Assembly (NCBI RefSeq): GCF_913776365.1
Contig: NZ_CAJYMO010000328.1
Location: 1-32,633, forward strand
From: an uncultured Chryseobacterium sp.
GTDB lineage: Bacteria > Bacteroidota > Bacteroidia > Flavobacteriales > Weeksellaceae
DNA length: 32,633 nt
Direction of reading: 5' to 3'
In this document: positions 17,145 through 24,217 of the stretch, piece by piece
Position numbering within the stretch: the first letter of the stretch is position 1
Layout: the number at the start of each line of letters is the position of its first letter
Position numbers and translations under genes: made by a program
The notes under the pieces: model-generated
Told to the model about the DNA's origin: nothing
The model's input: only the letters and a program-made list of their open reading frames with translations
The model's database searches: none

Positions 17145-18633
17145 CAAAATACCTCACTAAAACCTGGTTATCCAATCTGTTCACCTCAACATCTCCGGTT
17201 CTCATATCTTTCGTAAAATAAGAAAGCAGTTTAAAATTATAATCATAAAATTTTAAATCAGGAATCTTCCGATAGATTCTGGTGCCAACCGGCTCAAAAG
17301 AAGCCAATGAAAATCCCCATTCTCCAAATGACGGAACATACGTATGATAGGCCGAAGTAAAAGGAAAAACCTGATGGATCGTTTTTTCTATGCACCAGAA
17401 AGATTTGGGAGCAAAATATGGTGAAGTAGTCTGCACAACAATTTTGGTATCTGAAGTTGCCAGCCTTTCAAGCTCCCTGTAAAACTGAAGAGAATATAAT
17501 TTTCCCAAACTGTAATTGGAAGGATCCGGAAAATCGATAATGATAACGTCATATTTCTTCTTACTTTCCTTTACCCAGATATAAGCATCCTTATTTATTA
17601 TTTTAAGCTTTGAGCTGGACAAAGAGCTTTGATTCAGCTGACGCATGGTTTCATTGTCCTTAAAAAAACCTGTCATTTCTCCATCCAGATCTACCAGCGT
17701 AATATCTTTTACGTCTTTATATTTCAATACTTCACGAACGGCAAAACCGTCGCCCCCGCCCAAAATTAAAATATGGCCGATGTTTCTCGCCATCGACATG
17801 GCAGGATGCACCAGTGCTTCATGGTAACGGTATTCGTCAACTGAAGAAAACTGAAGGTTATTGTTGAGATATAACCTGAATTCGCAGCTGTTTCTGGTAA
17901 GCACAATTCTCTGGTAAGGAGAACTTTTCGTATAGACCACATTTTCACCATATAATTTTTCCTCGGAAAATGATAAGATTTTATCCGAAAAAACAAACAG
18001 GACAATAAGCAGAATAAAAGCACCTGCTGATTGTATTTTTAAAGAAAAAGGCTTCGAGAGTTCCTTTTTCAGATAAAAACATAAAAATATGGCAATTGAA
18101 ATATTGATCAATCCGAAAAATAGAGGAGTCTTCACAATTCCCAGATTTGGAATCAGTACCAGCGGAAACAAAATGGAAGCTAATAATGCCCCGATGTAAT
18201 CGAAAGCAAAAACATTGGACACCAAATCTTTAAACTGAACCCGGTCTTTTAAAATGTTCATCAGCAGTGGAATTTCCACACCGACAAGACATCCTGTAAA
18301 AAAGACGAAAAGGTATAGAACAGCTTCAAAATGGGCCATGGTATTGAACAGGATGAACAGGACCACCGAACTGATTCCGCCGATAATACCGACCAGGATT
18401 TCAATTTCAATAAATTTGTCGATCAGGTTGCCTTTGATGAATTTGGCAAAGTAGGATCCTACCCCCATCGAAAAAAGATAAACGCCGATAATAAAGGAAA
18501 ACTGTTTTACCGAATCTCCGAGAAGATAACTTGCCAAAGCCCCTGCTACCAGCTCATAAATAAGCCCGCATGTAGCAATGACAAATACCGAGAACATCAG
18601 CAACAGTTCAAGGGGGATCTTTTTCTTATTCAT
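17119..18633 (-). CDS. Membrane-fused spermidine synthase-like aminopropyltransferase
   Basis: The 504-residue protein joins an N-terminal polytopic region (about seven helices, residues 8-218) to a C-terminal spermidine synthase domain. The latter has EYRYHEALVHP (267-277), the cofactor loop ILILGGGDG (288-296), acidic VDLDGE (314-319), and the catalytic-loop equivalent DFPDPSNYSLGKLYS (367-381). Spermidine synthases move an aminopropyl group from decarboxylated SAM to an amine; the membrane fusion suggests that the acceptor is in or near the membrane. I chose the ATG at 18633, which overlaps the DUF350 stop by 8 bases (ATGAATAA), over a GTG 12 bases upstream. speD in the same operon would supply the aminopropyl donor. 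Confidence 0.88.
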   Translation of the reverse strand: MNKKKIPLELLLMFSVFVIATCGLIYELVAGALASYLLGDSVKQFSFIIGVYLFSMGVGSYFAKFIKGNLIDKFIEIEILVGIIGGISSVVLFILFNTMAHFEAVLYLFVFFTGCLVGVEIPLLMNILKDRVQFKDLVSNVFAFDYIGALLASILFPLVLIPNLGIVKTPLFFGLINISIAIFLCFYLKKELSKPFSLKIQSAGAFILLIVLFVFSDKILSFSEEKLYGENVVYTKSSPYQRIVLTRNSCEFRLYLNNNLQFSSVDEYRYHEALVHPAMSMARNIGHILILGGGDGFAVREVLKYKDVKDITLVDLDGEMTGFFKDNETMRQLNQSSLSSSKLKIINKDAYIWVKESKKKYDVIIIDFPDPSNYSLGKLYSLQFYRELERLATSDTKIVVQTTSPYFAPKSFWCIEKTIHQVFPFTSAYHTYVPSFGEWGFSLASFEPVGTRIYRKIPDLKFYDYNFKLLSYFTKDMRTGDVEVNRLDNQVLVRYFDEEWGKVQ

Positions 18634-18841
18634 GAATGGCCGCACTTATGATAATCGAGATTCCGATGATAAAAGCCCCAAAAATAATCGCCAGTGCGGT
18701 ATTCTTATTCTGTGCAATCTCGTGCCAGGTTTTTTCCGGCGTAAGCTTCTCGATGATCACGTAACACACCAGCAAAATGGCAATTCCTAAAAAAGAATAG
18801 ATGACTGAATTGATGATGGGAATAAAGCTGATCTGATCCAT
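18626..18841 (-). CDS. DUF350 small membrane protein
   Basis: The 71-residue protein has two membrane helices (about 11-30 and 48-68) around a short loop with EKLTPEKTW, which fits DUF350 (UPF0719) but as a short version with one helix pair. The function of the family is unknown. It is often found beside PspA-like, DUF4178 and polyamine-type genes, and the same association is seen here. The start is the ATG at 18841, because upstream in-frame codons overlap the end of the 65-aa gene; this leaves a 10-base gap. Its stop overlaps the start of the aminopropyltransferase-like gene. Confidence 0.75.
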   Translation of the reverse strand: MDQISFIPIINSVIYSFLGIAILLVCYVIIEKLTPEKTWHEIAQNKNTALAIIFGAFIIGISIIISAAIHE

Positions 18842-18851
18842 AGTTTGTATT

Positions 18852-19049
18852 TTATTTGTGATAATATCTGTAATATCCCACTCCTGAAGAATGATGGCTC
18901 CTGGTGGTCCCGTCCTGGTAAGTTTCTGTTTTTTCACAGTCGCAGAAGCGGCTTCCTCCGAAGGTAAGATAGGTAAACCAACCTGTAAAAAGAAGCCCGA
19001 TAAGACAGACGAGCCAGTTTTCTTTTATATAATTTATGGCTTTTTCCAT
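18852..19049 (-). CDS. 65-residue single-span membrane peptide
   Basis: This short gene fits exactly between its neighbours: its ATG at 19049 is 2 bases after the DUF4178 stop codon and its stop is 10 bases before the DUF350 start. The peptide has a helix near 10-30 (NWLVCLIGLLFTGWFTYLTF), then a CxC pair (C36, C38) and a polar tail rich in Thr, His, Ser and Tyr (SHHSSGVGYYRYYHK). No family is recognised. Its retention within a tightly packed operon suggests a real role, perhaps as a subunit or metal-binding partner of the membrane complex. Confidence 0.65.
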   Translation of the reverse strand: MEKAINYIKENWLVCLIGLLFTGWFTYLTFGGSRFCDCEKTETYQDGTTRSHHSSGVGYYRYYHK

Positions 19050-19051
19050 AT

Positions 19052-20527
19052 TTATGAATAGGTGTAAGGCGAATTTGAGCTGTTGTACCATTTTGATCTT
19101 TCAAACATTCTTCTTCCAAAAAAGCAGGCAGCTATAAAGCAGGCCATAAACAGAAGCACAAAGATCAGGTTTCGCAGGGAAACCGGGAGCCACTCGGCAC
19201 TTACTTTTACGGATGTATTTTCATAGGATGCATCGGCTGTACTTCCAGGCGGGGTATTTGCCGTAAGCAAGGAATCGATATCTCTCTTTCCCAATGTAGT
19301 ACGTACCAGCCGACCTAAACCGCTCAGGGAATCCTTCCTGATCATTTCAGCGTCTCCGAAGGCGGTAGTCAGCTGCGTTTGGTTATCGGTGACGCTGATG
19401 GTTCCGTATTGATCTCTCGACAAGGACAGGTTACCGTCCGGAGAGAGGTAGGTTGATGTTGTTGTACTCGGTACAGCTTCCTGCCTTTCTGCGGAAATAA
19501 GAAAGTGGTATTTTCCCGAAGGTACACCGCAGAAGCTGAAAGACTCATTTTGACCTCCTTCACTCCAGCTTTCACCGTCTTCATAACCATGGTATTCTTC
19601 AATATCTTTTGAAGCAAAAACAGTTTCGCTTGTGGTTTCATTAACCAGGCCTATTCCAACATTTGCCCAGGAATTATTGACATTGGAAGACAATTCGACT
19701 TTGAGCGGAGCCCAACCGCCGGACAGCTCAAAGCTTTTGCTTACCATTTCTTTATTCCGGACATCGGCAAAATGTATTTCCTGCTCAAAAACCGACCGGT
19801 TGGTCCTGGATATCAGGACATACAGCTGGATCAGGCAAATCACCAGTGCCGCAGCACCCATAATATTCACGGTCTGCCTGAAGTTCAGGTAAAACGGCTG
19901 TACAATGCCAATGCCCGAATAATTGGGAAGGCTCTGAATTCCGAATGCATTTTTTACCCGGTACTTTGAAATATGCGTTCCTGAGAAATACTGAGTAAAG
20001 CCTGAGGATTTTTCTTCAGATACCATACGGCTTCCATTTACATATTCCCGGTAAGTAGAAAGTCCGAAATCCAGCCTGTCTTCAAAAAATCCTGCGGCAG
20101 CATCGATATGACATTCGGTGGTTTCATATCGTCTGAAACTCCTCATGCCGAATTCCAGAATAGTGCTGTTCCGGGATCTCCGCTTGATATCCATCTCATT
20201 GATGGCATGCAACAGAACCCAATGGCCGTCACTTTCACTCAGAAAGGCATCTTCTCCTTTCTTATCTTTTAAATAATATTCTCTCCAAAAAATACGGTTC
20301 CCGTATTTCCGGATAACGATTCCGGTGACCGTATATTCCACATCATCAATAACTCCCTGCTGTCCTACTTTCAGCACTACATTCCCGGTTGGTTTCTTAA
20401 CCACTTTTGTGGAAGTATTCTTTTGAATATCGATAAGATGGGAACAGGAACTGCAAATGTACTCTGTAATATTAAAATCGCCATTAATCTCATTTCCGCT
20501 TTTGCATAACGGGCAAACATAATGCAT
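19052..20527 (-). CDS. Zinc-ribbon/DUF4178 membrane protein
   Basis: The 491-residue protein begins with a zinc ribbon (C5, C8 and C25, C28), followed by a region matching the DUF4178 pattern (about 51-110: LKVGQQGVIDDVEYTVTG, IFWREYYLKD, SDGHWVLLHAI). A second, similar strand-rich stretch follows. A membrane helix near 230-250 (GAAALVICLIQLYVLI), a large probably extracytoplasmic beta-rich domain, and a final helix near 460-480 (IFVLLFMACFIAACFF) complete it. The function is unknown; DUF4178 proteins recur beside speD and DUF350. The ATG at 20527 is one base after the speD stop and places the zinc ribbon at the N-terminus, so it is preferred over the upstream in-frame codons. Confidence 0.8.
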   Translation of the reverse strand: MHYVCPLCKSGNEINGDFNITEYICSSCSHLIDIQKNTSTKVVKKPTGNVVLKVGQQGVIDDVEYTVTGIVIRKYGNRIFWREYYLKDKKGEDAFLSESDGHWVLLHAINEMDIKRRSRNSTILEFGMRSFRRYETTECHIDAAAGFFEDRLDFGLSTYREYVNGSRMVSEEKSSGFTQYFSGTHISKYRVKNAFGIQSLPNYSGIGIVQPFYLNFRQTVNIMGAAALVICLIQLYVLISRTNRSVFEQEIHFADVRNKEMVSKSFELSGGWAPLKVELSSNVNNSWANVGIGLVNETTSETVFASKDIEEYHGYEDGESWSEGGQNESFSFCGVPSGKYHFLISAERQEAVPSTTTSTYLSPDGNLSLSRDQYGTISVTDNQTQLTTAFGDAEMIRKDSLSGLGRLVRTTLGKRDIDSLLTANTPPGSTADASYENTSVKVSAEWLPVSLRNLIFVLLFMACFIAACFFGRRMFERSKWYNSSNSPYTYS

Positions 20528-20528
20528 G

Positions 20529-20888
20529 TTATCTGTAAATTTTGTGTTTCTGAATGGTTTTAGCTTTAAAATAGTGTATGAATTCGTCTGCAATCCTTTC
20601 AACTTTCATGGTGTTATCCTGTAGATAATTGCAGAGAAAAACGTCAAAGGTCAACTGCCCGAATTCCGGCCATGTATGAATGCAGAGATGGGATTCCTTG
20701 AGACAGACTGCCGCAGTAAAACTTCCATTATCAAAAATGTGATTAACCGTACCAACGATTTCCACCTCTTTATCTGCCAGCATACGGCCGGTAAATTCCA
20801 AAAAGGCTCTGCTGTCCATCAACAATTCTTCCGACTTTGTTTCCAGTGTCAGAAGAATATGTAAACCTTTACCGGTTGATGATTCCAA
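20529..20888 (-). CDS. speD: S-adenosylmethionine decarboxylase proenzyme, TTG start
   Basis: The 119-residue product is a short prokaryotic SpeD that cleaves itself to make a pyruvoyl cofactor and then decarboxylates SAM, supplying the aminopropyl donor. The self-processing site is E65-S66 within KESHLCIHTWPE. The proton donor and processing residues H71 (S+5) and C86 (S+20, in FLCNY) are in place, with spacing equal to that of the Thermotoga maritima enzyme. No in-frame ATG exists upstream of codon 24, and starting there would delete the first core strand (GKGLHILLTLE); a TTG at 20886-20888 with a promoter 16 bases upstream is therefore taken. It is first in the seven-gene operon. Confidence 0.93.
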   Translation of the reverse strand: MESSTGKGLHILLTLETKSEELLMDSRAFLEFTGRMLADKEVEIVGTVNHIFDNGSFTAAVCLKESHLCIHTWPEFGQLTFDVFLCNYLQDNTMKVERIADEFIHYFKAKTIQKHKIYR

Positions 20889-20904
20889 TCTTTTATACTT
20901 TCCG

Positions 20905-20912
20905 CAAATATA
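20905..20912 (-). promoter_or_regulatory. Promoter -7 element of the speD operon
   Basis: On the minus strand this reads TATATTTG (TAnnTTTG). It abuts the ctlX stop codon and ends 16 bases before the speD TTG start. The -33 region is weak (TTTTC 17 bases upstream). It indicates that the speD operon can be transcribed independently of ctlX. Confidence 0.6.
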
Positions 20913-21836
20913 TTACTTTTTCGGCAGGAAAACCTCAGCCAGCATACAACGGGCGCTGCCGCCGCCGTTCACTTCTATGGTATTTAAATCGGAATAGATA
21001 ATTTCGCAGTAATTTTCAATGGCAGATACCTGATCCCTGTTGAGCGACCTGTAGGCCGTTTCACTCATAATGAGGAATTTTTCGCCGTCTGTGTTCTGCA
21101 CCTGCAGCATATTTCCGGCAAACTGGTGCATCTGCTCTTCTGAAATTTCAATGATTTCTTTTCCGGAATTTTTAATGGTTTCCGCTACCTTGTTTCTTTC
21201 CGGTTCATGGTCTATACAATCCAGGCAGATCACAACAAACCGGTCGGCTACGCACATCATGACATTGGTATGGTAAATCGGCAGTCTCTCTCCGCCTACG
21301 GTTTGAAAAGAATGGAAGACCACCGGCGTAAAACCGTATTTGTTACAGAACTCCCTGAATAAATTTTCGTCCAGCCTCAGGGAAACGGATCCGTAAGCCA
21401 GCCTGTTATCATGATCGAAGATCATGCTTCCCGTACCTTCCAGGAAATGGCCCTGGGTTTCCGGAAAAGACCAGTCGTCTATTTCAGTAACATCGAATCC
21501 CTGTCCTTTAATGGTTTCGATAATATCATCCCTCCTTTCCACTCTCCTGTTGGAGGCAAACATTGGGTACAATACCACTTTGCCGTCCCTGTGAAAGCTT
21601 ACCCAGTTGTTCGGGAAAATAGAATCCGGGGTATGTGGATCCAGGGTATCTTTTATGGTAATGACACGGATGCCTTTGCTTCTCAGTTTTTCAACAAACA
21701 TCTTGAATTCCGAAAGGGCTTTGAACTGAATGTCGAAGCCTTTCTGCTCGGTCTGGAAATAATTGTTCTTTGCGGTTTCTTCATTAAATCCGAAGGCAAT
21801 CGGCTCTATCATGAGTACGGTATCTGTTGTCTGCAT
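20913..21836 (-). CDS. ctlX: CtlX-type citrulline/arginine-family hydrolase
   Basis: The 307-residue protein belongs to the guanidino-group-modifying superfamily (arginine deiminase, dimethylargininase, amidinotransferase) and is closest in pattern to CtlX, named for citrulline utilisation. Visible marks are the DSIFPNNWVSFH segment (acid residue, about 69-80), FLEGTGSM (about 131-138), a HTNVMM segment holding the catalytic His, and the catalytic Cys C297 in GGGSARCMLAEV. It is probably cytoplasmic and active on arginine or citrulline. It ends 24 bases before speD, so a link to polyamine precursor supply is possible, although speD has its own promoter. The upstream side is a low-complexity repeat belt. 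Confidence 0.85.
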   Translation of the reverse strand: MQTTDTVLMIEPIAFGFNEETAKNNYFQTEQKGFDIQFKALSEFKMFVEKLRSKGIRVITIKDTLDPHTPDSIFPNNWVSFHRDGKVVLYPMFASNRRVERRDDIIETIKGQGFDVTEIDDWSFPETQGHFLEGTGSMIFDHDNRLAYGSVSLRLDENLFREFCNKYGFTPVVFHSFQTVGGERLPIYHTNVMMCVADRFVVICLDCIDHEPERNKVAETIKNSGKEIIEISEEQMHQFAGNMLQVQNTDGEKFLIMSETAYRSLNRDQVSAIENYCEIIYSDLNTIEVNGGGSARCMLAEVFLPKK

Positions 21837-21873
21837 AGTTTGGGTAGGAGGGTTAATGGGTTTGAGTGTTGAA

Positions 21874-21916
21874 GAGTTTGAGGGTTTTGGGTCTTAGGGT
21901 TTTAGAGTTTGAGGGT
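21874..21916. repeat. GAGTTTGAGGGT repeats, left side of the four-helix-bundle gene
   Basis: The 12-mer GAGTTTGAGGGT occurs at 21874-21885 and 21905-21916 inside a G/T-rich low-complexity belt (21840-21920). Its exact inverse complement ACCCTCAAACTC occurs once on the other side of the four-helix-bundle gene at 22579-22590. Between 22025 and 22080 there is a separate C/T-rich belt. No gene is seen in 21837-22106. Confidence 0.8.
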
Positions 21917-22106
21917 AAATTTACTTTTATGAGTTTTTTATATACAGTGAGGAGTGGTAAAAATTAATGGTCTGCCGCATTATATTTTGCTGAAATCAGG
22001 AAAAAACCATCAATCAAATTCTCAATTAACTCCAATCCTCTCATCTTACAACTCTCCAACACTTCTACTCTCTATTATTTATTGAAAATATAATTTTTTG
22101 TTTCTA

Positions 22107-22487
22107 TTAATGAAATGTGCACCAGCTTTTTGATTGAATCATCATATTGACCAGCATTCCGATTATTTGATTATATTGATTATTCAATATGCTGAATTGT
22201 TCTTCGTTGATGTATTTACAGGCTAGTGCGAATTGCAGCCATGTCTGCGTTTCTCTTGCTTCACCTTCTGAATCTGTAAGCCTGGCGATAAAAGATCTTT
22301 CATATTTTCTTTTGCCCCAAGCCTCACTGATATTGGCCGATACTGATCTGGAAGATCTTCTTATCTGGTCTGTAAGAGAGTAGATTTCTTCTTTGGGAAA
22401 TTTTTTTGAAAGCTTGTAGATTTCCATGGCAGCGTCAAAAGACTTCTGATAGACTTTGAGATCCTGATGAAATTTAATTGTCGACAT
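22107..22487 (-). CDS. Four-helix bundle protein, S23/IVP family
   Basis: The 126-residue protein matches the S23/intervening-sequence family (TIGR02436 type, related to Avd of diversity-generating retroelements): HQDLKVYQKSFDAAMEIYKL, then FPKEEIYSLTDQIRRSSRSVSANISEAWGKR (split here as the hallmark segment about 30-60), then an acidic third helix and a hydrophobic fourth. The family was first seen as ORFs inside 23S rRNA intervening sequences and is scattered in Bacteroidetes genomes; its function is unknown. No rRNA, retroelement or reverse transcriptase is near. The gene separates two guanidino-hydrolase genes and is bordered by inverted low-complexity repeats, which suggests insertion as a cassette. 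Confidence 0.88.
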   Translation of the reverse strand: MSTIKFHQDLKVYQKSFDAAMEIYKLSKKFPKEEIYSLTDQIRRSSRSVSANISEAWGKRKYERSFIARLTDSEGEARETQTWLQFALACKYINEEQFSILNNQYNQIIGMLVNMMIQSKSWCTFH

Positions 22488-22578
22488 CTTTGTATTTTTT
22501 ATCTAAAATAAAAAAAATATCAATAACTCCTATTCACTTAATACTCTAATTCCAAAAAACTTTTACTCCACCTCTATC

Positions 22579-22590
22579 ACCCTCAAACTC
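22579..22590. repeat. ACCCTCAAACTC, inverted partner of the left repeats
   Basis: This 12-mer is the exact inverse complement of the two copies at 21874-21885 and 21905-21916. It runs directly into the ACTC microsatellite. The pair brackets about 0.7 kb containing only the four-helix-bundle gene. Confidence 0.75.
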
Positions 22591-22658
22591 ACTCACTCAC
22601 TCACTCACTCACTCACTCACTCACTCACTCACTCACTCACTCACTCACTCACTCACTC
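22587..22658. repeat. (ACTC)18 tetranucleotide microsatellite
   Basis: Eighteen perfect ACTC units (72 bases) without an interruption. They lie between the amidinotransferase-family stop codon (10 bases away) and the four-helix-bundle start (about 100 bases away). The perfect repetition implies recent expansion and likely copy-number change between isolates. It is outside any coding frame, so any effect would be on transcript ends or spacing. Confidence 0.97.
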
Positions 22659-22668
22659 TTCCAGTTGC

Positions 22669-23583
22669 TTATTCCCTCACCAACGGCATGGTGGAGCACC
22701 TCAGCAGCCCTCCCATTTTAGAGATTTCACGGTAAGGAATTTCTTCCACCGTCATTCCCCATTCGTTTCTGAGATGATTGTTCATGCGGGTGAAAGCTTT
22801 GTCAGAAACTACAATTTCCGGGGAAATCGAGAAAATATTAGGGCACATCTCAAACATTTCCTCATCGGTGACATGGAAACAGTTTTCTTCCCCGAAGATA
22901 TCGATGATGAGGCGGTAATCGCTTTCATCCACAAACCCGTTTTTATAGATGATGCATTTCTCTTCGCCTACCGGATTGAAAGTGCAGTCCAGGTGAAGGA
23001 TTCCTTCGTAGGGAATTTTGTCATTTTTCTTTAATTCCAGATCGATGATCCTTTTTTTCGGGAAATATTCTTTCAGGATTTCAATTGCGTATTCGTTGGT
23101 CCTGGCAGTTTTGTAGCTCCGGTAGTCTTCGCTGAAACAGGTTCCGATGAAAAGGAAATCGTTCCATACGATCACGTCTCCGCCTTCAATATGGGCTGTC
23201 TCCGGCAGATTGATGATCTTGCGCCATTCTACCTGCTTGAAAATGTTCCTGTAGGCATCCTGTTCATCGGCACGGTCTGAGATCACATTGGAAATAATCA
23301 TTTTATCATCAATCACAAATGCCACATCCCGTGCAAACACCTGGTTGTAGTTTTCAATAATACTGGGCCTGAATACCTCAACCCCATGTTTTTTCAAAAC
23401 GTTTTCAAAGGCATCCATTTCACTGATGATGTCCTCTTCCTTGGGATAGATGTTATTCTCAATGGAATGGTAAGATTTGGCATCATAGCTTTCGGCCAGC
23501 ACCGGTACGCCGCCAAGAGAATTCGGCTGCCCCAAAACAACTGATTTCAGCCTTCCCGTTTCGTTTTTGATATTTAGTTTCAT
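22669..23583 (-). CDS. Arginine deiminase/amidinotransferase-family hydrolase
   Basis: The 304-residue protein is of the dimethylargininase/arginine-deiminase superfamily. Motifs seen in order are QVFARDVAF (substrate-side Asp, about 82-90), HIEGGDVIVW (about 131-140), the catalytic-His segment ILHLDCTFNPVG (about 195-206), and C-terminal GGLLRCSTMPL with nucleophile C296. It hydrolyses or transfers from a guanidino group; candidates are arginine, methylarginines or agmatine-like compounds, which cannot be told apart here. It is distinct in sequence from CtlX, 0.8 kb away. A consensus promoter lies directly upstream, and the (ACTC)18 microsatellite starts 10 bases after its stop. Confidence 0.85.
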   Translation of the reverse strand: MKLNIKNETGRLKSVVLGQPNSLGGVPVLAESYDAKSYHSIENNIYPKEEDIISEMDAFENVLKKHGVEVFRPSIIENYNQVFARDVAFVIDDKMIISNVISDRADEQDAYRNIFKQVEWRKIINLPETAHIEGGDVIVWNDFLFIGTCFSEDYRSYKTARTNEYAIEILKEYFPKKRIIDLELKKNDKIPYEGILHLDCTFNPVGEEKCIIYKNGFVDESDYRLIIDIFGEENCFHVTDEEMFEMCPNIFSISPEIVVSDKAFTRMNNHLRNEWGMTVEEIPYREISKMGGLLRCSTMPLVRE

Positions 23584-23602
23584 AAAGGTTTATGCAATGC
23601 TG

Positions 23603-23631
23603 CAAATATAAGTAAAGGCGTGTATCTGCAA
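23603..23631 (-). promoter_or_regulatory. Consensus promoter of the amidinotransferase-family gene
   Basis: On the minus strand TTG (23629-23631), 18 bases, then TATATTTG (23603-23610). It ends 19 bases before the ATG. The remaining gap to 23890 is AT-rich and I see no gene or clear promoter in it. Confidence 0.8.
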
Positions 23632-23890
23632 AACTTTTAAACGTATTTTAGGGACTTATTCCATCCCTATTCTGCAAATTGATTATGCCGTAGTTTTTTC
23701 GCCGCGAATGTTTGAAAATCATTGGATTTTATTACTGTCAAAGAGTTTTTTACAGATAATTTTATCTGATGAAAAATCCATCCGAATTTTTGCTTCAAAT
23801 TCTGTTTCAGATATTATATTTTTCATATATTAGTGATATAATTTCAATGGAAATTACAGGCTAAATTATTAACAATCAAATCACAAAATC

Positions 23891-24052
23891 ATGAACAGAA
23901 AACATCCGGTGCTTGCAAATGCACACAAAATGAGCAGAGAACACCAGAAATCCATTGCCGGCGGCATCAATCCTGCAGGCCGCAGATGCTGCGAATGGGA
24001 CGAGTCTGGGAAGTGCTATATCTGGACCTGCGACCGTTGCCAGTGCCCTTAA
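23891..24052 (+). CDS. Double-glycine-leader, cysteine-rich bacteriocin-like peptide
   Basis: A 53-codon gene (ATG at 23891, TAA at 24050-24052). The first 25 residues form a hydrophilic leader ending in KSIAGG (20-25), the processing site of peptidase-containing ABC exporters. The 28-residue core has six cysteines (C33, C34, C42, C47, C50, C52), three of them in TCDRCQCP, plus two Trp. Such leaders occur on small bacteriocin-like peptides of Chryseobacterium and relatives. The six cysteines could form three disulfides or bind metal. No exporter, modification enzyme or immunity gene is adjacent. Support is the open frame with a leader-like N-terminus, a GC-richer body than the flanks, and a terminator downstream. 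The role as bacteriocin or signal is not established. Confidence 0.75.
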   Translation: MNRKHPVLANAHKMSREHQKSIAGGINPAGRRCCEWDESGKCYIWTCDRCQCP

Positions 24053-24171
24053 TAGAATGATAATGGGATTTTTCCGGTTTCCGGACAGCCTTTTCATCTG
24101 ACCACTCTACTTGATGAGCCGCTGTTTCCTATGGCAACCGGCACAAAGTAAAAAAAGTCATTCCATAAAAA

Positions 24172-24201
24172 AATCCTGAAGCAAGCTTCAGGATTTTTTT
24201 T
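24172..24201. terminator. Bidirectional terminator between peptide gene and gltA
   Basis: A perfect inverted repeat (AATCCTGAAGC / GCTTCAGGATT) with two loop bases, flanked by A-run and T-run. It can end both the plus-strand peptide transcript and the minus-strand citrate synthase transcript. Confidence 0.88.
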
Positions 24202-24217
24202 GTTATCATACGGAATA

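Noticed and set aside
22107..22487. Evidence for an rRNA intervening sequence or a diversity-generating retroelement
   Set aside because: The protein family fits both, but no rRNA, reverse transcriptase, template or variable repeat is present in the window.
22587..22658. CRISPR-like array
   Set aside because: Simple perfect 4-base units with no spacers. The same holds for the 7-base units at 6722-6798. No cas genes occur in the window.
24053..24171. A second short peptide gene downstream of the double-glycine peptide
   Set aside because: No open frame with a leader-like N-terminus is seen before the terminator.
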